A stretch of DNA of 64,000 bases from Achromobacter dolens (GCF_902859745.1 NZ_CADIJW010000005.1:156831-220830); one strand, 5' to 3'. Shown: positions 8,953 through 17,370, counted from the first letter of the stretch. Numbers and translations are program-made. Notes: generated from the sequence alone by a model not told the origin.

Positions 8953-9516
8953 ATGCGGCGACTGGTCGTCGGCATCACGGGGGCCACCGGCTCCCTGTAC
9001 GCGGTGCGCATGCTGCAGGCGCTGCGCGGCGTGGACGACGTCGAGACGCACCTGGTGGTGTCGGCCTCGGGCGTGCTGAACATCAAGCACGAACTCGATG
9101 TCAGCCGCCATGATGTCTACGCGCTGGCCGACCACGTGCACAGCGTGCGCGATGTGGGCGCCACGCTCGCCAGCGGCGCGTTCCAGACGGCCGGCATGGT
9201 CATCGTGCCGTGCTCGATGCGCACGCTGGCGGCCGTGGCCCATGGCCTTTCCGACAACCTCATCACGCGCGCGGCCGACGTTACGCTCAAGGAGCGCCGC
9301 CGCCTGGTGATGATGGTGCGCGAGACGCCCTTCAACCTGGCGCACCTGCGCAACATGACCGCCGTCACCGAGATGGGCGGCATCGTGTTCCCGCCGCTGC
9401 CGGCGTTCTATCACCGGCCGGCCAGCATCGAAGAGATGGTGGACCACACCGTGGCCCGGGTGCTGGAGCTGTTCGACATCCATGTGCCCGGTCCGCACTG
9501 GGAAGGCATGAAATAA
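8953..9516 (+). CDS. ubiX: Flavin prenyltransferase UbiX
   Basis: UbiX, 187 residues, attaches a dimethylallyl unit to reduced FMN to make the prenyl-FMN cofactor of UbiD-type decarboxylases, needed for ubiquinone synthesis. Motifs are the flavin-binding GITGATGSLYAVRML, VPCSMRTLAAVAHGLSDNL and RETPFNLAHLRNM, with the family's GIVFPPLPAFYHRP. It begins four bases after grxD, so the two are probably cotranscribed, and a terminator hairpin follows the stop. Confidence 0.97.
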   Translation: MRRLVVGITGATGSLYAVRMLQALRGVDDVETHLVVSASGVLNIKHELDVSRHDVYALADHVHSVRDVGATLASGAFQTAGMVIVPCSMRTLAAVAHGLSDNLITRAADVTLKERRRLVMMVRETPFNLAHLRNMTAVTEMGGIVFPPLPAFYHRPASIEEMVDHTVARVLELFDIHVPGPHWEGMK

Positions 9517-9548
9517 GCGCCGTCGCGGCCTATGGGCCGTGAAGGTCA

Positions 9549-9585
9549 AACGCCCCGGGGATCTACCGATTCCTGGGGCGTTTTC
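9549..9585 (+). terminator. Intrinsic terminator after ubiX
   Basis: Arms CGCCCCGGGGA and TCCTGGGGCG pair almost perfectly around TCTACCGA and are followed by TTTT. It lies 33 bases beyond the ubiX stop and ends the grxD-ubiX transcript. Confidence 0.8.
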
Positions 9586-9637
9586 GTTTCAGCGCGCGTT
9601 GTGGCAGGCGATCAGCACGCCGCAAGCCGCGCGGCAG

Positions 9638-10711
9638 TCATTCCACCAGGCCCAGCCCGTTGAGCGCCGCCAGGTTCTCCGGCCAGCGGCGCGCGCGGGC
9701 GTTCTGCAGTTCGATGCGGGCCCAGGCCATCCAGCCGGCCCACTCGATGCGCTTGTCCCACGCGGTGCCCCAGGCCTGCAAGGCAGCCAGGCCGGCGGCC
9801 GCGTGGCCTTCGGCGGCCTCGAAGTCGCCCGCCGTCAGCGCCAGTTGTGCCAGCAGCAGGCGCGGCTCGGCGACCCACGGGTTGTGCGCCACCGCGGCTT
9901 CCAGCATGTGGCGCGCGGTGTCCATTTCGGTCTGCGGATGCATGCGCGTGACGACCTGCCAGTACAGCGCGCTGGCGGCGGCCTCGTCGCGCGGGCTGAG
10001 CGTGGCGCGGCAATGGTCGAACGCGGGTGGCACGGGGATGCCGGTATCGGCCGGCAGCGCCGACAGCGGCGCCAGCAGGTGCGACAGCATCGACAGGATG
10101 TTCGACGGCGGCTTCAGCGGGCCGGGCCACAGCGAGGCGGCCCAGTGTGATTTGAGGTCGCGGCGCTGCTGCTGTGGATAGCCGGCGAAGATCTCGTCCT
10201 GCCAGCTATGCCACTGTTCGCCGATGTCGGCGGCCGACACCACGATGAAGGCGGCGACCTGGCGCGGCGTGAAGGTGAAGACCTGGCCGTCGGCGCCTTC
10301 CAGCGTCAGGCCCTCGGGCCCCTGGCCCTGGCCTTGCAGGATGGCCTGCACGAAGCGGGTGCGCGGCATGGCGCAGAACAGGCTGACCCATTCCTCGGCT
10401 TCGGCGCCCAGCACTTCGCGCAGCGTGCTGCGTTCGCGCTCGCGGTCGAACAGGGTGAGATCGACGTACTCGTTGCCATACACGCTGTGGAACAGGCCCA
10501 GCAGCCGCACTTCGCGCGGCTGGTTCCACAGCGCCAGGGTGCGGTAGACGCCCAGCAGGTGGTGCTTGAAGGTGCCGGCCTTGTGCCAGTCTTCGCCGGC
10601 GCTGCGGGCAAACAGCAGGTCGAGCAGGACGGGCAGGTCGGCATCGACGGCGGCATAGTGGTCGGCCAGCAGGGCGCGCGCGTGCGGATGCAGTTCGTTG
10701 GGGGTGGGCAT
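9638..10711 (-). CDS. DUF6817-type protein of unknown function
   Basis: A 357-residue protein. The first 150 residues (TFKHHLLGVYRTLALWNQPREVRLLGLFHSVYGNEYVDL) have an HD-like spacing of His residues and match, by recall, the DUF6817 family. The C-terminal half is Ala-rich and helical with TPR-like periodicity (AVAHNPWVAEPRLLLAQLAL, GDFEAAEGHAAAGLAAL). No signal peptide is visible. It stands alone between convergent ubiX and divergent metQ, so context gives no clue. An HD-type hydrolase or a prolyl-hydroxylase-associated role is possible but not shown. Confidence 0.75.
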   Translation of the reverse strand: MPTPNELHPHARALLADHYAAVDADLPVLLDLLFARSAGEDWHKAGTFKHHLLGVYRTLALWNQPREVRLLGLFHSVYGNEYVDLTLFDRERERSTLREVLGAEAEEWVSLFCAMPRTRFVQAILQGQGQGPEGLTLEGADGQVFTFTPRQVAAFIVVSAADIGEQWHSWQDEIFAGYPQQQRRDLKSHWAASLWPGPLKPPSNILSMLSHLLAPLSALPADTGIPVPPAFDHCRATLSPRDEAAASALYWQVVTRMHPQTEMDTARHMLEAAVAHNPWVAEPRLLLAQLALTAGDFEAAEGHAAAGLAALQAWGTAWDKRIEWAGWMAWARIELQNARARRWPENLAALNGLGLVE

Positions 10712-10892
10712 GGCAATGACGGCAAGGGGTTGGGAATCCAGCCGCTATTGTGTCGTGCGCAAGCGTGCTTGTCATGGCGCGGCGCTTATATGGAAATAAG
10801 CATATCAATATGAAAATTCATCGCTTCCGGTTTTGAAGGGCGCTCACTAGAATCCGGGGCTTCCCTTCCCTTGTTCGATTGCCGAGATTCCC

Positions 10893-11690
10893 ATGCGTCT
10901 ACGCCACACCCTGGCCGCCCTTGCCACCCTGATCGGATTCGCCGCCGCCGCGCCGGCCATGGCGCAGGACGCCGAACTGAAAGTCGGCGTGACCGTCGGC
11001 CCGCACGCCCAGATCGGCGAAGTGGTGCAGCAGGTCGCGGCCAGGCAGGGCCTGAAGGTCAAGCTGGTCGAGTTCAGCGACTTCATCCAGCCCAATGCCG
11101 CGCTGGACGCCAAGGAACTGGACCTGAACATCTACCAGCACAAGCCCTTCCTGGAATCGCAGAACAAGGCGCGCGGCTACAAGCTGGTGCCGGTGGCCAC
11201 GGCCGTGGTGCAGCAGATGGGCATCTATTCCAAGCGCGTGAAGTCGCTGGACGACCTGCAGCCGGGCGCCAAGGTGGCGATCCCCAACGACCCGACCAAC
11301 GGCGCCCGCGCGCTGCTGGTGCTGCAGGCCGCCAAGCTCATCAAGCTCAAGGACGGCGTGACCGTGACGGCCTCGCTGTTCGACGTGGTCGACAACCCCA
11401 AGAAGCTCAAGTTCGTCGAGATCGAGGCCGCGCAGCTGCCGCACTCGCTGGCCGACGTGGACGCCGCCGCGGTGAATTCGGCCTACGCCATCCCGGCCGG
11501 CCTGTCGCCCGCCAAGGATGCGCTGGCGCTGGAAAGCAAGGATGCGCCGTTCGCCGCCGTGGTCATCGCCGCACGCGAGGACAACAAGAACGATCCGCGC
11601 ATCGCGCGCTTCATCAAGGCCTACCAGTCCGACGAGGTGAAGGCCTTCGTGGCGCAGAAGTTCCCTGGCGCGTATTCCACCTCCTGGTAA
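10893..11690 (+). CDS. metQ: MetQ/NlpA family substrate-binding protein
   Basis: Periplasmic binding protein of 265 residues related to the D/L-methionine receptor MetQ. The signal peptide ends near APAMAQDAELKVG. There is no lipobox Cys, so it is probably secreted free rather than a lipoprotein. Family motifs are VKLVEFSDFIQPNAALDAKELDLNIYQHKPFLE, KVAIPNDPTNGARALLVLQ and AYAIPAGLSPAKDAL. The MetN ATPase and MetI permease genes are absent nearby; instead an acireductone dioxygenase follows after three bases. That pairing suggests uptake of methionine or a methylthio compound. AT-rich palindromic sequence near 10788-10815 may be its promoter. Confidence 0.88.
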   Translation: MRLRHTLAALATLIGFAAAAPAMAQDAELKVGVTVGPHAQIGEVVQQVAARQGLKVKLVEFSDFIQPNAALDAKELDLNIYQHKPFLESQNKARGYKLVPVATAVVQQMGIYSKRVKSLDDLQPGAKVAIPNDPTNGARALLVLQAAKLIKLKDGVTVTASLFDVVDNPKKLKFVEIEAAQLPHSLADVDAAAVNSAYAIPAGLSPAKDALALESKDAPFAAVVIAAREDNKNDPRIARFIKAYQSDEVKAFVAQKFPGAYSTSW

Positions 11691-11693
11691 GCG

Positions 11694-12233
11694 ATGTCGA
11701 CGCTGACGATCTATCCGCAGGACGATCCCGCTGCCGGCCGGCGCATCGATGAGGTCGGCGAGATCCGGCGCGAGCTGGCCGCCATCGGGGTGACCTTCGA
11801 GCGCTGGCAGGCACAGGCGCCGCTGACGCCCGGCGCGCCGCAGGCCGAAGTGCTGGCGGCGTATCGTCCCGAGATCGAGCGGCTGGTGGCCGAGCGCGGC
11901 TATCGCAGCGTCGATGTGGTCAGCCTGGGTCCGGCGCATCCGGACCGCGAGGCCTTGCGCCGCAAGTTCCTGGCCGAGCACACGCACGCCGATGACGAGG
12001 TGCGCTTCTTCGTTGCCGGCAGCGGCCTGTTCACGCTGCATGCCGCCGGCCGCGTCTACGCGGTGCTGTGCGAGCAGGGTGACCTGATCTCGGTGCCGGC
12101 CGGCCTGCCGCACTGGTTCGACATGGGCTCGGCGCCCGCGTTCACCTGTATCCGGCTGTTCAATGATCCGGCGGGCTGGGTCGCGCGGTTCACGGGCGAC
12201 GAGATCGCCGCGCGTTTTCCGGTGCTGCCCTGA
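11694..12233 (+). CDS. mtnD: Acireductone dioxygenase
   Basis: Cupin-fold ARD, 179 residues, which oxidises the acireductone of the methionine salvage pathway. With Fe it gives 2-keto-4-methylthiobutyrate and formate; with Ni, methylthiopropionate, formate and CO. Metal ligands are visible in HTHADDEVRFFVAGSGLF (His, His, Glu) and GLPHWFDMG (His). It starts three bases after the metQ-like gene and is surely cotranscribed. Other salvage genes (mtnABC) are not in the window. Confidence 0.93.
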   Translation: MSTLTIYPQDDPAAGRRIDEVGEIRRELAAIGVTFERWQAQAPLTPGAPQAEVLAAYRPEIERLVAERGYRSVDVVSLGPAHPDREALRRKFLAEHTHADDEVRFFVAGSGLFTLHAAGRVYAVLCEQGDLISVPAGLPHWFDMGSAPAFTCIRLFNDPAGWVARFTGDEIAARFPVLP

Positions 12234-12344
12234 CGGCGCGAGGGCGCGGCGTGCAGTGACGACGCGGCCTGATCGTGTCCTCCGCCTCAAGCGGTCCGGA
12301 TACGCGCCCGGGCCGCGCCGCCGCGTTCTTCCTTGCGGTTCGCT

Positions 12345-13160
12345 CTAAGCGTATTTGCCCGTCAGGCCCCCATCCACCAGCAGTTCCGTGCCGGTGATGT
12401 ACGACGCTTCATCCGACGCCAGGAACGCCACCGCGTTCGCCACTTCCCACGGCGTGCCCATGCGGCCCATCGGCACCTGCCGGTCGCGCGCCTTGCGCGC
12501 CGCCTCCAGGTCGTCCTTGGCGAACATGCCGGCCACGTTCTTCGCGACGCGCGGCGTATCGATCAGGCCCGGGATCACCGTGTTCACGCGAATGCCGTCG
12601 GCCGCATACTGCTGCGCCGCCATGCGGGCGAAGTGGATCACCGCGGCCTTGCTGACGCTGTAGGCCAGGTGGGGGTAACCGGTGTAGCGGATGCCGGCGA
12701 TCGACGACACGGTGACGATGGCGCCGCCGCCCTGCGCGCGCATCACGGGCGCCAGCAGGCGCGTGGCGATCAGCAGGCTGGTGACGTTGACGCGCTGGAT
12801 GCGATCCCAATCCGCCAGGTCGATGTCTTCCGGGCCGCCGACCTTGCCGATGCCGGCGTTGGCCTGCAGCACGTCGATGCGGCCGTAGTGGGCCAGCGCC
12901 GCGTCCACCGCGGCCCGCATGGCGTCGGCGTCGGCCACGTCGGCCTGCACCGGCAGGGCCTGGCCGCCAGCGCGCTCGACTTCATGGGCCGCGTCCTCGG
13001 CCGCCGCCAGGTCGGCGTCCAGCGCGATGATGGCCGCGCCCTGGCGCGCCAGCGTCACGCAACTGGCCTTGCCGATGCTCCAGCCGGCGGCCGAGGAACC
13101 GGCGCCGGCCACCAGCGCGATCTTGCCCGCCAGCCGTGCGCCGGGCGCGGGCGGGATCAC
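12345..13160 (-). CDS. SDR family oxidoreductase
   Basis: Short-chain dehydrogenase of 271 residues. The NAD(P) motif is slightly unusual, ALVAGAGSSAAGWSIGKAS, where classical SDRs have TGxxxGxG. It is followed by ALDADLAAAEDAAHE, LQANAGIGKVGGP (NAG variant) and the catalytic Ser and Tyr-x-x-x-Lys in VSSIAGIRYTGYPHLAYSVSKAA; the C-terminus is GTELLVDGGLTGKYA. The reading frame stays open upstream, but the GTG at 13160 overlaps the preceding stop as GTGA and begins just before the Rossmann fold. It is the last gene of the 15459-12345 leftward unit; the substrate is unknown. Confidence 0.88.
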   Translation of the reverse strand: MIPPAPGARLAGKIALVAGAGSSAAGWSIGKASCVTLARQGAAIIALDADLAAAEDAAHEVERAGGQALPVQADVADADAMRAAVDAALAHYGRIDVLQANAGIGKVGGPEDIDLADWDRIQRVNVTSLLIATRLLAPVMRAQGGGAIVTVSSIAGIRYTGYPHLAYSVSKAAVIHFARMAAQQYAADGIRVNTVIPGLIDTPRVAKNVAGMFAKDDLEAARKARDRQVPMGRMGTPWEVANAVAFLASDEASYITGTELLVDGGLTGKYA

Positions 13161-13945
13161 GACGGTTCTCCGTCGCGCTGGTGCGACTTGCCCTTGCCGA
13201 CGTAGGGAATGGCGTGGTCGATGGTTTCCCAGATAAATCGGCCGCTCGGGCTCTGCTGCTCCTCGGCCACGTGCGACACCAGGCCGGCGGCGCGCGAGAT
13301 GACCGCAAAGCCGCGCATCAGCGCGGTGGGCACGCCGATCTCGCTGAGTAGCGCGGCGACCGCGCCGGTGGCGTTGATGGTGATGTGCTTGCCGTAGGTC
13401 TCGTCGATCGCCGCCGCCAGCAGCCGCAGCGCCTTGAGCGAATCGCCGGGCAGGTCCGGCTCGGCCTCGGCCAGCGCCAGCAGCTTGATCGAACGCGGGT
13501 CGTCGGGCTTGTGCAGGTGGTGGCCGAAGCCCGGCAGCGCCTGGCGGCTGGCGCGGAATTCCTGCGCGATCGCCAGCGCCTCGGCGCGGCCGTCGGCGGC
13601 CTGGCGGATGCGGTCCAGCAGGCGCGAGCAGTTCTCCATGGTGCCGACGAACTGGCTGCCGACCGCCATCAGGCCGGACGCCACCGCGCCCTGCAGGTTT
13701 TCGGGCGCGCTCATGTAGATCAGGCGGGTGGCGATGGCGCTGGGCGTGAGGCCATGCTCCATCAGGGTCACCAGCACCGCGTCGACGATGCGCATGTCCA
13801 CCGGCCGCGCCTCGCGGCCCAGGATCTGCATGATCATGACTTCGGTGAAGGTCTTCTTGCCGATCAGGTCTTCCACCAGGTCGACGTCGCGGTACGACAT
13901 GCCGGTGAGGTGATGGGCGCAGAGGCGGGTTTCGGGCGTGTTCAT
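13157..13945 (-). CDS. Citryl-CoA lyase-like protein (citrate synthase fold)
   Basis: A 262-residue protein covering only the citrate-synthase catalytic half, the size of stand-alone citryl-CoA lyase and of the C-terminal module of ATP-citrate lyase. The two active-site His regions are recognisable: TLMEHGLTPSAIATRLIYMS and GFGHHLHKPDDPRS. By eye, the catalytic Asp region (NVD in the family) reads ITINATGAVAALL, with Asn where Asp is expected. It overlaps both neighbours by four bases. With an acyl-CoA synthetase next door it may cleave or form a branched hydroxyacyl-CoA, but the substrate is unknown. Confidence 0.8.
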   Translation of the reverse strand: MNTPETRLCAHHLTGMSYRDVDLVEDLIGKKTFTEVMIMQILGREARPVDMRIVDAVLVTLMEHGLTPSAIATRLIYMSAPENLQGAVASGLMAVGSQFVGTMENCSRLLDRIRQAADGRAEALAIAQEFRASRQALPGFGHHLHKPDDPRSIKLLALAEAEPDLPGDSLKALRLLAAAIDETYGKHITINATGAVAALLSEIGVPTALMRGFAVISRAAGLVSHVAEEQQSPSGRFIWETIDHAIPYVGKGKSHQRDGEPS

Positions 13946-15447
13946 GAAGACTCCTTGAGGGCCGCATCGCGCACGGCGTTCTTGAGCACCTTGCCGACGG
14001 GCGAGCGCGGCAGGCTGACGTGGAGGTGGATCTGCTTGGGCGTGGCGACCGGGCCGAGCAGGGCGCGCACGTGGGCCTTGAGCGCATCGGCGTCGGCCGC
14101 GACACCGGGATGCAGTTGCACCGCGGCGTGCACGGCCTCGCCCCATTTGTCGTCGGGCAGGCCGAACACCGAGCATTCGTAGACGGCCGGATGCGACGAC
14201 AGCGCGTTCTCGACATCCACGGGATACACATTGAAGCCGCCGGTGATGATGACGTCGCGCAGGCGGTCCTTCAGGAACAGGTAGCCGCGTTCATCGATCA
14301 GGCCGGTGTCGCCCGTGTGCAGCCAGCCGTCGACGATGGTCTCGGCGGTCTTCTCGGGCAGGCGCCAGTAGCCCGACATCACCAGGTCGCCGCGCACCAC
14401 CACTTCGCCGATGGCGCCGCGCGGCAGCAGCGCGCCAGCCGGGTCCATGATGGCGACGTCCGATAGCCAGGTGACGCGGCCGACCGAGGCCCGGTTGTCG
14501 GGCGATTCCAGGTCGGCGGGACGCAGCACCGTGACGATCTGCGGCGCCTCGGTCTGGCCGTAGGTGGTGCCCAGCACCGGGCCGAAGAAGGCGCGGGCGC
14601 GTTCGATTTTTTCGGGCGGCATGGGCGCGCCGCCATAGATCAGGTTGCGCAGTTTGGGGAAATCGGCGCGCGACACGCCCGGCTGCGCCATGATCATGTA
14701 GATCAGCGTCGGCGGCATGAAGCTGAGCGTGCCGCCGCGTTCGCGGAAGGCGGCAGTGATCGAGGCCGGCGTGGCGCTGTCCAGCAGCACGTGCGCGCCG
14801 CCGCGCGCCAGCACGGGCAGCAGGTAGGTGCCCGTGCCGTGGGTCACCGGCGCGGCGACCACGTAGCGGTCCTGGTGCGTCAGGCCCCAACTGTGGATCT
14901 GGTTGATGATGGCGGCGTTCCAGGCGTGATAGGGCTGCATCACGCCCTTGGGCAGGCCGGTGGTGCCGCCGGTGAACTTGATTGCCTGGGTGGCCTCGCG
15001 CGGCAGCGCGTGGCGCAGCGGTTCGCGGCCGGCGCCGCGTTGCAGCAGGGCCTCGAAGGCCAGGCCGGCGATGTCCGGCGCCAGGCTGACGCGATGCGGC
15101 GCGCCCGCCGCCACCAGCGCGTCGCCGGCGTCGTCCACCATGACGATGGACGGCTCGGTGGCGTCCAGGATGCGCCCGATCTCGCGCGCCGTGCTGCGGG
15201 TGTTCAGCGGCACCCAGATCTTGCCGCTGGCCAGCACCGCCAGCAGCGCCAGGATATGACGGCTGGTGTTGCCCGCGCACAGGGCGACGCGGGTCTGTGG
15301 CGCCGGGTCCAGGTCCTGCAGCGCGGCGGCCAGCGCGCGCACGTCCGTGGCCAGCCGCGCATACGTCACCTGGCCCTCGGGCGCGTCCAGCGCCACGCGG
15401 TCCGGATACTGCTCGGCGGCGCGGAAAAAGAAATCTATCGGGTACAC
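13942..15447 (-). CDS. AMP-dependent acyl-CoA synthetase
   Basis: ANL-superfamily acid:CoA ligase of 501 residues that activates a carboxylic acid through an acyl-AMP intermediate. Motifs in order: P-loop FTGGTTGLPKGVMQPY, LIYGGAPMPPEKIERA, LGTTYGQTEAP, GWLHTGDTGLIDERGYLFLKD, and the C-terminal Lys in SPVGKVLKNAV. The GTG at 15447 is chosen because GAGGAG lies about 13 bases upstream and the alignment to the family begins there (VYPIDFFFRAAEQYPD). It overlaps the next gene as ATGA. Adjacent Bug and citryl-CoA-lyase-like genes suggest it activates an imported organic acid. Confidence 0.92.
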   Translation of the reverse strand: MYPIDFFFRAAEQYPDRVALDAPEGQVTYARLATDVRALAAALQDLDPAPQTRVALCAGNTSRHILALLAVLASGKIWVPLNTRSTAREIGRILDATEPSIVMVDDAGDALVAAGAPHRVSLAPDIAGLAFEALLQRGAGREPLRHALPREATQAIKFTGGTTGLPKGVMQPYHAWNAAIINQIHSWGLTHQDRYVVAAPVTHGTGTYLLPVLARGGAHVLLDSATPASITAAFRERGGTLSFMPPTLIYMIMAQPGVSRADFPKLRNLIYGGAPMPPEKIERARAFFGPVLGTTYGQTEAPQIVTVLRPADLESPDNRASVGRVTWLSDVAIMDPAGALLPRGAIGEVVVRGDLVMSGYWRLPEKTAETIVDGWLHTGDTGLIDERGYLFLKDRLRDVIITGGFNVYPVDVENALSSHPAVYECSVFGLPDDKWGEAVHAAVQLHPGVAADADALKAHVRALLGPVATPKQIHLHVSLPRSPVGKVLKNAVRDAALKESS

Positions 15448-15458
15448 CCTGGTGCTCC

Positions 15459-16448
15459 TCAGTTGGCTTTGATGTCGGCGCGCTTGACCACTTCGCCCCA
15501 TTTGTCGATTTCGCTGGCGATCTTCTTGCCGAAGGTCTGCGGCGTGTTGGGCGATTGCGGCGCGTAGAAGCCCGATTGCTGGAACGAGGCCAGCAGCGCG
15601 GGGTTGGCCAGGGCCTTGTTCATGGCCTGGTTCAGGCGCGCGATGATGGGTTGCGGCGTGCCGGCCGGCGCCATCAGGCCGAACCAGGATTCGACGTCGA
15701 AGCCGGGCAAGCCGGACTCGGCCAGCGTCGGCACGTCGGGCACGGCCGGAAGCCGCTGCGGCGAGGTGACGCCGATGGCGCGCAGCTTGCCAGCCTGCAC
15801 GTGGGGCAATGACGAGGGCAGGTTGTCGAACATGGAATCGACCTGGCCGCCCAGCAGGTCGGCCACCGCCGGACCACTGCCGCGATAGGGCACGTGCAGG
15901 ATGTCGGTGCCGGTCTGCATCTTGAACAGTTCGCAGGACAGGTGGATGGACGAGCCGCTGCCCGACGAGGCGCAGGTCAGCTTGCCGGGGTGGGCCTTGG
16001 CGTAGGCCAGGTATTCCGGCACCGTCTTGACCGGCAGCTTGGGGTTGACCACCAGGATGTTGGGGATGGTCGCCAGCAGGCCGATCGGCTCGAAGTCCTT
16101 GACGAAGTCGTAGTTGAGCTTGCTGTACAGCGTGCGGTTGATGGTGTTGGCGATCGACCCTACGTAGAGCGTATAGCCGTCGGGCGCGGCGCGCGCGACG
16201 ATTTCGGCGCCGATGTTGCTGTTGGCGCCGGTCTTGTTCTCCACCACGATGGTCTGGCCGAGTTCCTCGTTCAGGGCCTTGGCGACCAGACGCGCCACGA
16301 TGTCGGTGGCGCCGCCCGCGGCGTAACCGACCACCAGGGTCACCGGGCGTTCGGGATAGGGTTTGGCAGCCTGGCTCGGCGCGCTGAATGCAATGGCGCC
16401 CGCCAGGGCCGCGGCGCTGGCGGCCAGCCGCCTGCTGAATGTCTGCAT
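15459..16448 (-). CDS. Bug family tripartite tricarboxylate transporter substrate-binding protein
   Basis: Periplasmic binding protein of 329 residues. The signal peptide is cleaved near PSQAAKPYPERPV. The mature protein has VTLVVGYAAGGATDIVARLVA, TIVVENKTGANSNIGAEIVA, DGYTLYVG and LHVPYRGSGPAVADLLGGQ. It is the first gene of a leftward unit continuing 11 bases later into the acyl-CoA synthetase, so it probably delivers the acid that the ligase activates. Expression is likely controlled by the divergent IclR regulator at 16551. No TctA/B membrane partners are present. Confidence 0.92.
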   Translation of the reverse strand: MQTFSRRLAASAAALAGAIAFSAPSQAAKPYPERPVTLVVGYAAGGATDIVARLVAKALNEELGQTIVVENKTGANSNIGAEIVARAAPDGYTLYVGSIANTINRTLYSKLNYDFVKDFEPIGLLATIPNILVVNPKLPVKTVPEYLAYAKAHPGKLTCASSGSGSSIHLSCELFKMQTGTDILHVPYRGSGPAVADLLGGQVDSMFDNLPSSLPHVQAGKLRAIGVTSPQRLPAVPDVPTLAESGLPGFDVESWFGLMAPAGTPQPIIARLNQAMNKALANPALLASFQQSGFYAPQSPNTPQTFGKKIASEIDKWGEVVKRADIKAN

Positions 16449-16475
16449 GGTTGTCTCCGTCCTGTTTGTCTAATA

Positions 16476-16548
16476 TCTGGACAGATCTTTGCCTGCCCGA
16501 CTTCATATTGGGCTTTGATAGGCGCCTCATCAACGCAAGGTGTCCAGA
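16476..16548. promoter_or_regulatory. Inverted TCTGGACA/TGTCCAGA pair in the IclR divergent promoter
   Basis: TCTGGACA at 16476-16483 and its exact inverse TGTCCAGA at 16541-16548 bracket the Bug-IclR intergenic region. The second copy ends two bases before the IclR ATG. The layout suits an operator for autoregulation and control of the divergent operon; a TGTC at 16467 may extend the first site. Confidence 0.45.
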
Positions 16549-16550
16549 AA

Positions 16551-17354
16551 ATGAACAAACCGGAAAGCGACGACGGCGGGCCGCGGGTGTTGCGGCGCGG
16601 GCTGCGGGTGCTGGGCGTGCTGCGCCAGGCGGGCGCGGCCGGCATGCACGTGACCGACATCGCGCGCGCCGCCGGCATGCAGCGCTCGACCGTCTACCGG
16701 TACCTGGATGTGCTGGCGCAGGAGGGCTACGCGCTGCGCGAGCCGGACGCGCCGCACTGGCGCATGGCGGAACTGGGCGTGATGATGGCCGGCGATCCGC
16801 ACGCCGAAGCGGTGCGCGGCCTGCGGCCGGTGCTGCGGCAGATCAGCGACGTCAGCGGCGATTCGGCATTCCTGATCTGCCGCGCCGGCGGCGATTCGCT
16901 ATGCCTGCATCGCGAGGTCGGCAACTACCCGGTGCAGGTGCTGGCGGTGACCATCGGCCATCGCCAGCCGCTGGGGGTGGGCGCGGCCGGCCTGGCGCTG
17001 CTGGGCGCTTTGCCGCCGGCCGAGGCCGACGAGGTGATCGCACAGAACGAGCAGGCCTTGCGCGCCTATGGCGGCATGACGGTGGCGCAGATGCGGCGGT
17101 TGGCCGAGAACACGCGCGACCGGGGTTGGGCGGTGGTGGGCAATGCGGCGGTGCCGGGCGTGCTGGGCGTCGGGGTGGCGTTGTGCGACGCGGGCGGCTA
17201 TCCGCGGCTGGCGGTCAGCGTTTCGAGCCTGATAGACCGCATGCAGGCGCCGCGCCAGCGCGCCATTGCCGAGTTGATCCGCACGCAGTTGGGGCAGGAC
17301 GAGGTCAGGCGCCAGCGCTGGAGCTTGCCCGGCTTGGTCGACGAGGCGGATTGA
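16551..17354 (+). CDS. IclR family transcriptional regulator
   Basis: A 267-residue regulator. The N-terminal winged HTH (about 10-75: LRRGLRVLGVLRQAGAAGMHVTDIARAAGMQRSTVYRYLDVL) is followed by the IclR effector domain (about 85-255: SAFLICRAGGDSLCLHREVG, RQPLGVGAAGLALLGALP, LGVGVALCDAGGYPRLAVSVS). It is divergent from the Bug/acyl-CoA synthetase operon and is its likely regulator. The ATG at 16551 is chosen because the winged helix begins about ten residues later. Confidence 0.92.
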   Translation: MNKPESDDGGPRVLRRGLRVLGVLRQAGAAGMHVTDIARAAGMQRSTVYRYLDVLAQEGYALREPDAPHWRMAELGVMMAGDPHAEAVRGLRPVLRQISDVSGDSAFLICRAGGDSLCLHREVGNYPVQVLAVTIGHRQPLGVGAAGLALLGALPPAEADEVIAQNEQALRAYGGMTVAQMRRLAENTRDRGWAVVGNAAVPGVLGVGVALCDAGGYPRLAVSVSSLIDRMQAPRQRAIAELIRTQLGQDEVRRQRWSLPGLVDEAD

Positions 17355-17370
17355 ACGATAAGGGGTCGGT

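Noticed and set aside
12345-14231. A possible fusion of the SDR with an upstream citrate-synthase region
   Set aside because: The frame is merely open because of high GC. The upstream part is an out-of-frame shadow of the citryl-CoA-lyase-like gene, and a GTG overlapping that gene's stop gives a normal SDR start.
13942-16533. An 863-residue extension of the acyl-CoA synthetase
   Set aside because: The N-terminal extension is an out-of-frame shadow of the Bug gene. The ligase family begins at VYPIDFFF with a good ribosome site before GTG at 15447.
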